Of a stretch of DNA of 64,000 nucleotides, positions 33,182-43,562 are shown piece after piece. The position numbers were made by a program, and so were the translations under genes. Position 1 is the first letter of the stretch. Every line of letters starts with the position of its first letter. The stretch lies in contig NZ_QJUM01000008.1 of the NCBI RefSeq assembly GCF_004327355.1, positions 1-64,000 of the forward strand, given 5' to 3'. Below the pieces are notes generated by a model. It was given only the letters and a program-made list of their open reading frames with translations. It made no database searches and was not told the DNA's origin. The stretch comes from Phytopseudomonas dryadis (GTDB lineage: Bacteria; Pseudomonadota; Gammaproteobacteria; Pseudomonadales; Pseudomonadaceae).

Positions 33182-33958
33182 TTATTTCAGCTTCTTCAAC
33201 GGATAGATATCGTAGCGGCTGGATTTGCCTTCCAGGGCGTAGCCCGGCCTGGCCCCTTCGATGATGGGGGCCTTGCGCGGGCGCTTGACCACCACCCGGT
33301 GGCTGGCCAGGGCCAGGGCCGCGGCGAGCAATGCCGGGGCGTCGGGATCGTCGCCGACGAAGGGGCGGAACAGGCGCATTTCCTTTTTCACCAGGGCGCT
33401 CTTGTCGCGATGGGGAAACATCGGGTCGAGGTAGATCACCTGGGGCGCATCGCCCTGCCAGTCGGCCATGAGTGCGATGGCATTGCCCAGTTTCAGCCGC
33501 ATGCGCGCGACGATGGCGCCCACCTGGGCATCGCCGGCGGCGCGCTGCAGGCCCTCCTCCAGCAGGGCGCCAATCAGCGGCTGGCGCTCGATCAGATCGA
33601 CCTCGCAGCCCAGGCTGGCGAGCACGAAGGCATCGCGCCCCAGGCCGGCCGTGGCGTCCAGTACATGGGGCCGCACGCCCGGCTGCACGCCGACCGCCTT
33701 GGCGATCATCTGCCCGCTGCCGCCGCCGAACAGGCGCCGGTGCGCCACCGCGCCCTCGACGAAATCCACCCGCATCGGCCCCGGCGCCTGGGGACCGAGC
33801 TCCACCAGTTGCAGACCGGCCTCGCCCAGTTGCAGGGCGAATCCGGCCGCCCCGGCCATGGGCAGCTCCAGGCGTTGCGCCCAGCGGGCCGCCGCTTCTT
33901 GCAGGTGGGGCACCAGGGCCTCCATGCGGATGCTCGCGGCGGGCTGTTGCTCACTCAT
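33182..33958 (-). CDS. rsmJ: 16S rRNA (guanine-1516-N2)-methyltransferase
   Basis: 258 residues of the YhiQ/RsmJ family, which methylates G1516 in the small-subunit rRNA. Family features are [29 protein letters not shown] (SAM-binding motif I, about 98-127), [21 protein letters not shown] (substrate motif) and the C-terminal [13 protein letters not shown]...SSRYDIYP. The length matches the family. It converges with tetR across a repeat-rich spacer, and its own promoter region is shared with the divergent small gene at 34057. Confidence 0.95.
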   Translation of the reverse strand: MSEQQPAASIRMEALVPHLQEAAARWAQRLELPMAGAAGFALQLGEAGLQLVELGPQAPGPMRVDFVEGAVAHRRLFGGGSGQMIAKAVGVQPGVRPHVLDATAGLGRDAFVLASLGCEVDLIERQPLIGALLEEGLQRAAGDAQVGAIVARMRLKLGNAIALMADWQGDAPQVIYLDPMFPHRDKSALVKKEMRLFRPFVGDDPDAPALLAAALALASHRVVVKRPRKAPIIEGARPGYALEGKSSRYDIYPLKKLK

Positions 33959-34056
33959 TGCAGGTTGTCCATCGAATGCCGTGCGAATGGGCTCAACTCG
34001 ATACGCGATCGGCCGATACCCTGTTGACGCAATAGTTTGCCAGAGCCGGCCGCCCC

Positions 34057-34467
34057 ATGTTCGAAGTCATCTCCCGCATCCCCGGCGACGGCGCGCCGCA
34101 CAAGGCCGGCGCGGCCGTCAGCAGCGCCAGCGCGGCGCTCTACGACCAGATCCTGCGCAGCGTGCTGCTGGCCCTGGAAGCCCCCGCTGCCACCAGCGCT
34201 GCGCCGCCGCCCGCGGCGGCCGATGCAGCGCCCTGGCAGGAAAACCGCACCCTCGAAGATATCCTCCTGCAGCGTCAGTTCAACTGTTCGCTGAACGACC
34301 TGGACGTCGCCGCCCCCGCCGATGCCCTGGCCCTGCAGCTGCAACAGCCTACGTCACCGGCCGCCGAGACTGCACAGCCTGCCAGTCGCGAACCGCTCGA
34401 CGCGGCGCTGGATCCCTGGGAACTGCTGCTCGGCCGTCTCACCCTGCAGCAACGCCTGGCGGGCTGA
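34057..34467 (+). CDS. Hypothetical protein of 136 residues
   Basis: I do not recognise this protein. It begins [18 protein letters not shown], has an Ala/Pro-rich middle (about 45-60) and ends in a helical segment ([17 protein letters not shown]). There is no signal peptide or membrane helix, so it should be cytoplasmic. Codon use is like its neighbours (high GC at third positions) and the frame is well delimited, which supports a real gene. It is divergent from rsmJ and convergent with the extensin-like gene, with a 78-bp palindromic repeat between the two stops. The ribosome site is weak. Confidence 0.6.
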   Translation: MFEVISRIPGDGAPHKAGAAVSSASAALYDQILRSVLLALEAPAATSAAPPPAAADAAPWQENRTLEDILLQRQFNCSLNDLDVAAPADALALQLQQPTSPAAETAQPASREPLDAALDPWELLLGRLTLQQRLAG

Positions 34468-34470
34468 CTC

Positions 34471-34548
34471 AGAGGGTGTTTACAACAGTAGCGAGCGATG
34501 GTCATGCAACGCCGCACGGCCAAACGCAATAATGTGTAAACGCCCTCT
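34471..34548. repeat. 78-bp palindromic unit between convergent stop codons
   Basis: The terminal inverted repeats are AGAGGGTGTTTACA (34471-34484) and its near-complement TGTAAACGCCCTCT (34535-34548), with one mismatch over 14 bp. It begins 3 bp after the stop of the 34057 gene, and its last base is the first base of the complementary stop triplet of the extensin-like gene. It may serve as a shared transcription barrier. Confidence 0.7.
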
Positions 34549-35237
34549 CAGCGACACATGCGGAAGGTGCCCATATCCAGGTGGAAATGGTCGCGATGCG
34601 CAGCGTTGTATTCCGGCCCCAGGGTGGTGTTGAAGCTGGCGCAGGCGGCCTGTTGCACCTGGCGCAGGAACAGCGCCTTCTCGCCGCTGCCCGGCCAGTC
34701 GCGCAGGACGCTGATGCGCCGGCCATCGGCCAGGCGGAAACCGACGATGTCCAGGGCGTTGGCCGAGGCATGCTGACTGCGCCGCTGGCTGCCGGCGATG
34801 CTGCGACAGGCGAAACTGCCGACATGCTCGACCGTGCTCACCCGCTGCCCGAAGGTCTGCTGCGCCGCCGGCTGCAGGCCATGTCGCTCGAACAGGGCGA
34901 ACGCCGCGGCCACCGGGCAGGTGGCGATGAAACTGCTGCTCAGGCCCACGTCGCTGCCCTGCACCCGGACCGTATTGGTCAGCGGGCAGTCGGCGTTCGC
35001 CGTGCTGTCCGGCAGGGGCACATAGCGCAACGACGAGCTGTCCAGCACCGTCCGGCACAACGCGGGGTCGCCCTGCAGGCGGCGGAGCTTGTAGGCCGTC
35101 AGCCAGTTGGGCGCATCGCGGATATCCAGCGGCGCCCAGGGGTTCCAGCGCGGCGGCACATCGATCCACTGGCGGTACAGCGCCAGTGGCCCGCCGAGCA
35201 CCACGAGCAGCAACAGCGCGACCAGGAAATTGCGCAT
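34548..35237 (-). CDS. Extensin-like C-terminal domain protein (membrane-anchored)
   Basis: 229 residues. A single N-terminal membrane segment (MRNFLVALLLLVVLGGPLALY) anchors a periplasmic domain of the bacterial extensin-like family, a group related to metal-dependent peptidoglycan peptidases. The conserved metal-site pattern is visible: SQHASANALDIVGF (H...D, about 159-172) and HRDHFHLD near the C terminus, plus paired cysteines. A peptidoglycan-linked role is inferred from family; substrate is unknown. It follows the ICL-family gene after only 2 bp, so the two are probably co-transcribed. Confidence 0.87.
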   Translation of the reverse strand: MRNFLVALLLLVVLGGPLALYRQWIDVPPRWNPWAPLDIRDAPNWLTAYKLRRLQGDPALCRTVLDSSSLRYVPLPDSTANADCPLTNTVRVQGSDVGLSSSFIATCPVAAAFALFERHGLQPAAQQTFGQRVSTVEHVGSFACRSIAGSQRRSQHASANALDIVGFRLADGRRISVLRDWPGSGEKALFLRQVQQAACASFNTTLGPEYNAAHRDHFHLDMGTFRMCR

Positions 35238-35239
35238 GC

Positions 35240-36070
35240 TCAGGCCTTGAACAGGCTGTTGATACGGTCGAAGCCGATCGCCTTCTGCGCCTCGCCGAGG
35301 TCACCGGAATCGGCCAGGGTCGTGGCCGCCTGCAGGAAGGCGCCATAGGCCACCCGGGCCAGGTTGGACCCCAGGCTGACGCGCCTGACACCCAGTTGCG
35401 CCAGGTCATCCAGCGACAGCCTCAGGCCCGGCGAGCCGACCAGCACGTTGACCGGGCGCGGCGCCACGGCCTCGACCACCGCGCGGATATCGTCGGCCTG
35501 GGTCAAGCCGGGGGCGTAGAGCACGTCGGCGCCGGCCTCGGCATAGGCCACCAGCCGGCGGATGGTGTCATCCAGATCCACACGCCCGTGCAGATGGTTT
35601 TCCGCCCTGGCCGTCAGGGTGAAGGGCACCTCCAGGCTGCGCAGCGCAGCGACCGAGGCGCGAATGCGCTCCACCGCCAGCTCGAACGGATAGATCGGTG
35701 CATCCTGGCGGCCGCTGGCGTCCTCGATGGAGCCGCCGACCAGGCCGACCGCGGCGGCCAGGCGCAAGGTCTCGGCACAGGCCTCGGGGCTGTCGCCATA
35801 GCCGTTCTCCAGGTCGGCGGCGACCGGCAGCGGCGTGGCCTCGACGATGGCGCGGGCATTGGCCAGGGTCTCGTCACGGCTCACCGCCTGCTCGGCGTCC
35901 GGCCGGCCGAGGGAAAACGCCAGCCCGGCACTGGTGGTCGCCAGGGCCTCGAAGCCCAGCGCCGCGAGCATCTTCGCCGAGCCGGCATCCCAGGGATTGG
36001 GCAGCACCAGGAGCTCTTTGCGCTGGTGCAGATCGCGAAAGCGGGCGGCGCGTTGCGCATGGTTGGACAT
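35240..36070 (-). CDS. Isocitrate lyase / PEP mutase superfamily enzyme
   Basis: 276 residues; I choose ATG 36070 (ribosome site GGGAGAAG), giving MSNHAQRAARFRDLHQRKELLVLPNPWDAGSAKML. The TIM-barrel family is evident from NPWDAGSAK, ATTSAGLAFSLG, PVAADLENGYGD (metal-binding acid), VGGSIEDASG and LTARAENHL. The KKCGH-type catalytic motif of isocitrate lyase is absent, so it is more likely an oxaloacetate decarboxylase, carboxyphosphonoenolpyruvate-type lyase or similar C-C/P-C bond enzyme. Substrate cannot be assigned. It is in an operon with the extensin-like gene, an odd pairing functionally. Confidence 0.85.
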   Translation of the reverse strand: MSNHAQRAARFRDLHQRKELLVLPNPWDAGSAKMLAALGFEALATTSAGLAFSLGRPDAEQAVSRDETLANARAIVEATPLPVAADLENGYGDSPEACAETLRLAAAVGLVGGSIEDASGRQDAPIYPFELAVERIRASVAALRSLEVPFTLTARAENHLHGRVDLDDTIRRLVAYAEAGADVLYAPGLTQADDIRAVVEAVAPRPVNVLVGSPGLRLSLDDLAQLGVRRVSLGSNLARVAYGAFLQAATTLADSGDLGEAQKAIGFDRINSLFKA

Positions 36071-36287
36071 GATCTTCTCCCTGGCGGTCGACGCCCCGTT
36101 GAGCGCCGCATGGTCGATAGGCGGATGCGCGCGCATGGCGGCAGCGGTAAAAACCGTCTGGCGACGATGCGGCCTGCGCAGGGTATCGGAGTTCCTCGCG
36201 GATGGAGAAATTCCCTGTTTTGACTTGCCCGGGAAGTGCGACTAATGTCCCCGTCTCGCCTCGCCTGCCCGTCCAAGGAATCGGAAT

Positions 36288-37433
36288 ATGTTGCTGCGCC
36301 GCATGCTGATCATGCTGGGGATCGTCGTCCTCGCGATCATCGCCCTGGCCGCCTACAAAGGCCTGTCCATCTATCGGCAGATCCAGCAGTTCTCGGCGCC
36401 GCAGCCGGCCATCAGCGTGGCCGCGGCCACGGCCGAGGAACGGCCCTGGCAAGGACGCCTGCCGGCCATCGGCACGCTGAAGGCGTTCAAGGGCGTCGAC
36501 CTGACCGTGGAGGTCGGCGGCACAGTCAGCCGGATGCTGTTCGACTCCGGCGAGAAGGTCGCGCTGCAGCAACCCCTGCTGCAGATGGACAGCGCCGTCG
36601 AACAGGCCAACCTGGCCACCGCCGAGGCCGAACTCGGCCTGGCCCGGGTCGAGTTCGAACGCGGCCGCAGCCTGGTGAGCCGCTCGAACATTTCCAAGAG
36701 CGAGTTCGACCGCCTCGCCGCCGAACTGCAGAAGTCCAACGCCAGCGTCGCCCAGCTCAAGGCCCTGCTGGCCAAGAAACGCATCCTCGCGCCCTTCGCC
36801 GGCACCATCGGCATCCGCCAGGTGGAAGTCGGCGACTACCTGGCGTCCGGCACCACCATCGCCACCCTGCAGGATCTCTCGACCCTGTTCGTCGACTTCT
36901 TCCTGCCGGAACAGAACGTGCCGCAACTGGCCGTGGGCCAGGTGGTGCGCCTCGGCGTGAGCGCCTACCCCGGCGAGCTGTTCGAGGGGCGGGTCGCCGC
37001 GATCAACCCCAAGGTCGAGAACACCACCCGCAACGTGCAGGTGCGCGCCACCCTGGCCAACCCGGGGGAGAAACTGCTGCCGGGCATGTTCGCCAACCTC
37101 GAAGTCCTGCTGCCCGGCGCGCCGAGGCACATCGTGGTGCCGGAAACGGCGATCACCTACACCCTGTACGGCAACTCGGTGTACGTCATCGCCGCGCAGC
37201 AGGACGACCAGGGCCAGCCGCTCAAGGACGAGCAGGGTCAGGCGCAGCTCGGCGTGAAGCGGCGCTTCGTCGAGACCGGCGAACGCCGCGACGGCCTGGC
37301 GGTGATTCTCGCGGGCCTGCGGGCCGGCGAGCAGGTGGTGAGCGCCGGCCAGCTGAAACTGGACAACGGCGCCCACGTGACCATCGTCGACGAGCCGGTC
37401 GACGGCAACGGCCAGTCGGACGCCGCACGCTGA
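36288..37433 (+). CDS. mexV: RND efflux periplasmic adaptor MexV
   Basis: 381 residues. An uncleaved N-terminal membrane segment (MLLRRMLIMLGIVVLAIIALAAYKGL) is followed by lipoyl-like halves (VDLTVEVGGTVSRMLFDSGEKV, APFAGTIGIRQVEVGDYL), an alpha-hairpin (about 100-155) and a beta-barrel with GMFANLEVLLPGAPRHIVVPETAI. It would join the MexW pump to an outer-membrane factor such as OprM, since no such gene is in this operon. The 217-bp upstream region should hold the promoter; no regulator gene is adjacent. Assignment rests on its very MexW-like partner. Confidence 0.87.
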   Translation: MLLRRMLIMLGIVVLAIIALAAYKGLSIYRQIQQFSAPQPAISVAAATAEERPWQGRLPAIGTLKAFKGVDLTVEVGGTVSRMLFDSGEKVALQQPLLQMDSAVEQANLATAEAELGLARVEFERGRSLVSRSNISKSEFDRLAAELQKSNASVAQLKALLAKKRILAPFAGTIGIRQVEVGDYLASGTTIATLQDLSTLFVDFFLPEQNVPQLAVGQVVRLGVSAYPGELFEGRVAAINPKVENTTRNVQVRATLANPGEKLLPGMFANLEVLLPGAPRHIVVPETAITYTLYGNSVYVIAAQQDDQGQPLKDEQGQAQLGVKRRFVETGERRDGLAVILAGLRAGEQVVSAGQLKLDNGAHVTIVDEPVDGNGQSDAAR

Positions 37434-37462
37434 TCCAGCGCTGACGCAAAGGAATATCGCCC

Positions 37463-40400
37463 ATGGCTTTTACCGATCCCTTCATCCGTCGCCCGGTACT
37501 GGCGACGGTGGTCAGCCTGCTGATCATCCTGCTCGGCGCGCAGGCCTTCGGCAAACTGACCATCCGCCAGTATCCGCAGATGGAGAACGCCCTGATCACG
37601 GTGACCACCGCCTACCCCGGGGCCAACGCCGAAACCATCCAGGGCTATATCACCCAGCCGCTGCAGCAGAGCCTGGCCAGCGCCGAAGGCATCGACTACA
37701 TGACCTCGGTGAGCCGGCAGAACTTCTCGGTGATCTCCATCTACGCCCGCATCGGCGGCAACAGCGACCGCCTGTTCACCGAACTGCTGGCCAAGGCCAA
37801 CGAGGTGAAGAACCAGTTGCCCCAGGAGGCCGAGGACCCGGTGCTGTCCCGCGAGGCGGCCGACTCCACGGCGCTGATGTACGTCAGCTTCCACAGCGAG
37901 GTGCTGAGCAACCCGCAGATCACCGACTACCTGTCGCGGGTGATCCAGCCCAAGCTCGCCACCCTGCCGGGCATGGCCGAAGCCGAGATTCTCGGCAACC
38001 AGGTGTTCGCCATGCGCCTGTGGCTCGACCCGGTGAAGATGGCCGCTTATGGGGTCAGCGCCGCGGATGTCAACGACGCCGTGCGCGCGTACAACTTCCT
38101 GGCCGCCGCCGGCGAGGTCAAGGGCGAATACGTGGTCACCAGCATCAACGCCGAGACCGAGCTGAAATCCCCCGAGGCCTTCGCCGCCATTCCCCTCAAG
38201 ACCGCCGGCGACAGCCGGGTGCTGCTGCGCGATGTGGCGCGGGTGGAACTGGGCGCGGCGAGTTACGACGCGGTCAGCTCCTTCGACGGCATTCCCTCGG
38301 TGTACATCGGCATCAAGGCCACGCCCAGCGCCAACCCGTTGGACGTGATCAGGGAAGTGCGCGCCATCATGCCGGAGCTGCAAGCCCAGCTGCCGCCGGA
38401 TCTGCACGTGTCCATCGCCTACGACGCCACCGAGTTCATCCAGGCCTCCATCGACGAGGTGATCAAGACCCTCGCCGAAGCGGTGCTGATCGTCATCGTC
38501 GTGGTCTTCCTGTTCCTCGGCGCGCTGCGCTCGGTGCTGATCCCGGTGATCACCATTCCGCTGTCGATGATCGGCGTGCTGTTCTTCATGCAGCTGATGG
38601 GCTATTCGCTGAATCTGCTGACCCTGCTGGCCATGGTGCTGGCCATCGGTCTGGTGGTGGACGACGCCATCGTCGTGGTGGAGAACATCCACCGCCACAT
38701 CGAGGACGGCAAAACGCCCTTCGACGCCGCCATCGAAGGCGCCCGCGAGATCGCCGTGCCGGTGGTCTCGATGACCATCACCCTGGCCGCGGTGTACGCC
38801 CCCATCGGTTTCCTCGAAGGCCTCACCGGCGCCCTGTTCAAGGAGTTCGCCCTGACCCTGGCCGGGGCCGTGATCATTTCCGGCATCGTCGCCCTGACCC
38901 TGTCGCCGATGATGTGCGCCAAGCTGCTGCGCCACGAGGAAAACCCGTCGGGCCTGGCCCACCGCCTGGATGCCATCTTCGAAGGCCTCAAGGGCCGTTA
39001 CCAGCGCGCACTGCACGGCACCCTCGAGACCCGGCCGGTGGTCGTGGTGTTCGCCCTGATCGTACTGTGCCTGATTCCCGTGCTGCTGATGTTCACCCAG
39101 AGCGAACTGGCGCCCGAGGAAGATCAGGGCATCGTCTTTCTGATGTCCAAGGCGCCGCAACCGGCCAACCTGGACTACCTGAACCGCTATACCGACCAGT
39201 TCATCGAGGTCTTCAGGGAGTTCCCCGAGTACTACTCCTCGTTCCAGATCAACGGTTTCGACGGCGTGCAGTCGGGTATCGGCGGCTTCCTGCTCAAACC
39301 CTGGCACGAGCGCGAGCGCAGCCAGATGGACATCCTTCCCGAAGTGCAGGCGCGCCTGGACCGGATCGCCGGCCTGCAGATCTTCGGCTTCAACCTGCCC
39401 TCGCTGCCCGGCACCGGCGAAGGCCTGCCGTTCCAGTTCGCGGTCACCACGCCCAACGATTACGAGTCGCTGCTGCAGGTGACCGAACGCATCAGGAAAC
39501 GCGCCCAGGACTCCGGCAAGTTCGCCTTCCTCGACATCGACCTGGCCTTCGACAAGCCGGAAGTGGTGGTCGCCATCGACCGCCAGAAAGCCGCGCAGAT
39601 GGGCGTCTCCATGCAGGATCTGGGGCTGACCCTGGCCACCCTGCTCGGCGAAGGCGAGATCAACCGCTTCACCCTCGACGGGCGCAGCTACAAGGTCATC
39701 GCCCAGGTCGAGCGCGCCTACCGCGACAACCCGGGCTGGCTGGGCAGCTACTACGTCAGGAACGCCGCGGGCGAGATGCTGCCGCTGGCGACCCTGGTCA
39801 CGGTCAGCGACCGTGCCCGTCCGACCCAGCTCAACCAGTTCCAGCAGCTCAACGCGGCGATCATCCAGGGTTTCCCGATCGTCAGCATGGGCGAAGCGAT
39901 CGACACCATCAGGCAGATCGCCACCGAGGAAGCGCCCAGCGGCTTCAGCTTCGACTACGCCGGCGCCTCGCGACAATTCATTCAGGAGGGGAGCGCCCTG
40001 TACCTCACCTTCGGCCTGGCCCTGGCGCTGATCTTCCTGGTGCTGGCCGCGCAGTTCGAGAGCTTCCGCGACCCGCTGGTGATCCTGGTGACCGTGCCGC
40101 TGTCGATCTGCGGCGCGCTGGTTCCGCTGTTCCTGGGCTTCTCCAGCATGAACATCTACACCCAGGTGGGGCTGGTGACGCTGATCGGCCTGATCACCAA
40201 GCACGGCATCCTGATCGTCGAGTTCGCCAATCAGTTGCGCCGCGACCAGGGCCTGTCACGCCGCGCCGCCGTCGAGGAAGCGGCTGCCATCCGCCTGCGC
40301 CCGGTGCTGATGACCACCGCCGCCATGGTCTTCGGCATGCTGCCGCTGATTCTGGCCAGCGGCGCCGGGGCGGTGAGCCGTTTCGACATCGGCCTGGTGA

Positions 40401-40507
40401 TCGCCACCGGCATGTCGGTCGGCACCCTGTTCACCCTGTTCGTGCTGCCCTGCGTCTATTCTCTGCTGGCGCATCCGGACGCCGCCCCGGCCGCCACTCA
40501 GGGGTAG
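37463..40507 (+). CDS. mexW: RND multidrug efflux permease MexW
   Basis: 1014 residues, inner-membrane proton-driven multidrug transporter. The N terminus (AFTDPFIRRPVLATVVSL), KLTIRQYPQMENALITVTTAYPG, SRQNFSVISIYARIG and the whole porter region correspond to what I know of P. aeruginosa MexW (PA4374), which exports fluoroquinolones, macrolides, tetracycline and other compounds. TM4 has the proton-relay aspartates (GLVVDDAIVVVENIHRHIE). It follows mexV after 29 bp with an AAAGGAA ribosome site. A terminator-like hairpin at 40582-40613 ends the operon. Its position near groEL also matches P. aeruginosa. Confidence 0.93.
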   Translation: MAFTDPFIRRPVLATVVSLLIILLGAQAFGKLTIRQYPQMENALITVTTAYPGANAETIQGYITQPLQQSLASAEGIDYMTSVSRQNFSVISIYARIGGNSDRLFTELLAKANEVKNQLPQEAEDPVLSREAADSTALMYVSFHSEVLSNPQITDYLSRVIQPKLATLPGMAEAEILGNQVFAMRLWLDPVKMAAYGVSAADVNDAVRAYNFLAAAGEVKGEYVVTSINAETELKSPEAFAAIPLKTAGDSRVLLRDVARVELGAASYDAVSSFDGIPSVYIGIKATPSANPLDVIREVRAIMPELQAQLPPDLHVSIAYDATEFIQASIDEVIKTLAEAVLIVIVVVFLFLGALRSVLIPVITIPLSMIGVLFFMQLMGYSLNLLTLLAMVLAIGLVVDDAIVVVENIHRHIEDGKTPFDAAIEGAREIAVPVVSMTITLAAVYAPIGFLEGLTGALFKEFALTLAGAVIISGIVALTLSPMMCAKLLRHEENPSGLAHRLDAIFEGLKGRYQRALHGTLETRPVVVVFALIVLCLIPVLLMFTQSELAPEEDQGIVFLMSKAPQPANLDYLNRYTDQFIEVFREFPEYYSSFQINGFDGVQSGIGGFLLKPWHERERSQMDILPEVQARLDRIAGLQIFGFNLPSLPGTGEGLPFQFAVTTPNDYESLLQVTERIRKRAQDSGKFAFLDIDLAFDKPEVVVAIDRQKAAQMGVSMQDLGLTLATLLGEGEINRFTLDGRSYKVIAQVERAYRDNPGWLGSYYVRNAAGEMLPLATLVTVSDRARPTQLNQFQQLNAAIIQGFPIVSMGEAIDTIRQIATEEAPSGFSFDYAGASRQFIQEGSALYLTFGLALALIFLVLAAQFESFRDPLVILVTVPLSICGALVPLFLGFSSMNIYTQVGLVTLIGLITKHGILIVEFANQLRRDQGLSRRAAVEEAAAIRLRPVLMTTAAMVFGMLPLILASGAGAVSRFDIGLVIATGMSVGTLFTLFVLPCVYSLLAHPDAAPAATQG

Positions 40508-40581
40508 ATACCCAGGCAACAGAAAACGCCAGCGCCGCTCACCTTCCGGGAGAGGGGCTGGGGAGAGGGTCAAAAAAGTGC

Positions 40582-40613
40582 GCCCCCGCACTGCGCGATG
40601 GCGGGGGCCTTTT
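40582..40613 (+). terminator. Rho-independent terminator after mexVW
   Basis: An 8-bp perfect GC stem (GCCCCCGC at 40582-40589, GCGGGGGC at 40601-40608) with an 11-nt loop is followed by CTTTTC. It lies 75 bp after the mexW stop. Confidence 0.8.
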
Positions 40614-40628
40614 CAGGCAGGCAACGGC

Positions 40629-40856
40629 TCAGCCTTGAGGACGCAGGCCCTGGGACAGGCCCAGCACCAGCCACAGCAGGTCCTGGGTCGGCCGCGCCTG
40701 AACCAGCGCAGCGGGCTTGTTGGGCGGGAACGGGCAGTAACTGCGGCCGTGACTGCTGACCACCCCCGGCCCCGGCTCATGCCATGCCGCCGCGGCCAGC
40801 GCGGTCACACCCAGCGCCGCGACCAGGAACATACCTCGTGCTATTTCTAGCTTCAT
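40629..40856 (-). CDS. Small secreted protein downstream of groEL (PA4384-like position)
   Basis: 75 residues from ATG 40856, preceded by AGAGG; an in-frame ATG further upstream lacks a ribosome site. MKLEIARGMFLVAALGVTALAAA is a signal peptide or membrane anchor, followed by a short mature part with one Cys (SYCPFPPN) and LLWLVLGLSQGLRPQG. Function is unknown. A hypothetical gene stands at the same place next to groEL in P. aeruginosa. The 199 bp between it and groEL contain a bidirectional terminator, so it is probably transcribed from its own promoter. Confidence 0.65.
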   Translation of the reverse strand: MKLEIARGMFLVAALGVTALAAAAWHEPGPGVVSSHGRSYCPFPPNKPAALVQARPTQDLLWLVLGLSQGLRPQG

Positions 40857-41002
40857 CACTGCAACCTCTTGATAGCGCTGCCATACGCTGTTCGCTAACA
40901 CTAGATCACGAATGCCAGAGGTGGTGCCGCTCAAGACGAACGGTCACGAACGGCCCATGCCGCCTCGGTACAAGCCAGATCGCGGGTAACAAACCCTAGG
41001 CG

Positions 41003-41037
41003 AAAAAAACCCCGCGACAAGCGCGGGGTTCTTTTTT
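41003..41037 (-). terminator. Bidirectional terminator at the end of groESL
   Basis: The stem AACCCCGC/GCGGGGTT with loop GACAA is flanked by a run of seven A on the left and six T on the right, so it can stop transcription from either strand. It lies about 20 bp after the groEL stop on the minus strand. Confidence 0.9.
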
Positions 41038-41055
41038 CGACAGGTGCCGGGTGGC

Positions 41056-42708
<1,653 letters not shown>

Positions 42709-42744
42709 TCAATTCTTGACGGTTAAACGGAGATTCGCGGGAAA

Positions 42745-43038
42745 TCAGGCTTCGACGACAGCGAGGATTTCGCTCTCGCTCATCACCAGCAGGTCTTCGC
42801 CGTCGACCTTGACGGTGTTGCTGCCCGAGTAAGGGCCGAACACCACCTTGTCACCCACCTTCACGGCCAGGGCACGGACTTCGCCGTTATCCAGTACACG
42901 GCCAGTGCCGACAGCAACGATTTCGCCCTGATTCGGCTTTTCCGCCGCGGAACCCGGCAACACGATACCGCCAGCGGTTTTGGTTTCTTCTTCGCTGCGA
43001 CGGATCACGACGCGGTCATGCAAAGGACGAAGCTTCAT
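42745..43038 (-). CDS. groS: Co-chaperonin GroES
   Basis: 97 residues from ATG 43038, giving [29 protein letters not shown] (mobile loop about 16-32). The in-frame ATG ten codons upstream lacks a ribosome site, whereas GGGAGA precedes 43038. GroES forms the heptameric lid of the GroEL chamber. It is the first gene of the operon, behind the sigma-32-type promoter at 43170-43197. Confidence 0.99.
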   Translation of the reverse strand: MKLRPLHDRVVIRRSEEETKTAGGIVLPGSAAEKPNQGEIVAVGTGRVLDNGEVRALAVKVGDKVVFGPYSGSNTVKVDGEDLLVMSESEILAVVEA

Positions 43039-43169
43039 TGTCGATCTCTCCCAATAGTTTGTTGACATCAGCCGGTGCGGTCACCGGCGGGACCGGTTGC
43101 GTTGCGCCAAGCGCGCGACGCGGAAATATGTTCCGTCGCAGAACGACGGAAAACCTTGCGGTGACCGCT

Positions 43170-43197
43170 ACATAAGGTCGAACAAGAGTAATTCAAG
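43170..43197 (-). promoter_or_regulatory. Sigma-32 (RpoH)-type heat-shock promoter of groESL
   Basis: On the minus strand the -35 element CTTGAA (43197-43192) is separated by 14 bp from CCTTATGT (43177-43170). The latter matches the CCCCATnT heat-shock -10 at six of eight positions. The promoter lies about 130 bp upstream of groES. A heat-shock sigma-32 promoter is expected for this operon in Gammaproteobacteria. Confidence 0.75.
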
Positions 43198-43211
43198 GGC
43201 GGGGCGGGAAT

Positions 43212-43359
43212 TTTTTTGTGGCCTGCCATCCCTGGCGGCCACCCTGCGGGCCGTCGCAAGCGACGTCAAAAATGACTCCCGGCCATTTTTTGTGGCCTGC
43301 CATCCCTGGCGGCCACCCTGCGGGCCGTCGCAGGCGATGGCAAGAATGGCGCCCGGTCA
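43212..43359. repeat. Two tandem 74-bp direct repeats upstream of groESL
   Basis: Units 43212-43285 and 43286-43359 are head to tail. The first 49 bp (TTTTTTGTGGCCTGCCATCC...) are identical and the remainder differs at several positions. Each contains inverted segments (GGCCTGCC...GGCGGCC, CTGCGGGCCGTCGCA). There is no coding content. The array starts 15 bp upstream of the heat-shock -35 element. Confidence 0.85.
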
Positions 43360-43402
43360 TTGATCGACTGTCCACCCGGCGCCCCTGGACATGCGCCTGA
43401 TA

Positions 43403-43558
43403 CCGATCAGATAAGGTTTTTGCAGAAGCAGGGGGCGCCTGTAGGAGAGCGGCAAACCACCGCCCGTGTAGGAGCGCCGACCTCGGCGCGATGCGAGGGA
43501 GGCCATCGCACGAGTGCGCCGGACCACCAATCGCCGCGGGGTCGCGGCTCCTACAGGG
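43403..43558 (+). repeat. REP/BIME-type unit, copy B
   Basis: This begins GATCAGATAAGGTTTTTGCAG and runs through GTAGGAGCGCCGACCTCGGCGCGATG to CCACCAATCGCCGCGGGG and GCGGCTCCTACAG, an imperfect palindrome with GTAGGAGC/GCTCCTAC ends. It shares this order with copies A and C. It ends 5 bp before the fxsA stop triplet. Confidence 0.8.
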
Positions 43559-43562
43559 CCAG

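Noticed and set aside
37238..40204. Open frame of 988 codons opposite mexW, and similar ones opposite the cation ATPase and the TriC-like pump
   Set aside because: They are His/Gln/Gly-rich shadows in antisense to conserved RND and P-type ATPase genes.
43403..43558. REP unit considered as a small RNA gene or attenuator
   Set aside because: The same sequence occurs at three unrelated sites in either orientation and lacks a promoter/terminator pair, so a dispersed repeat is the simpler reading.
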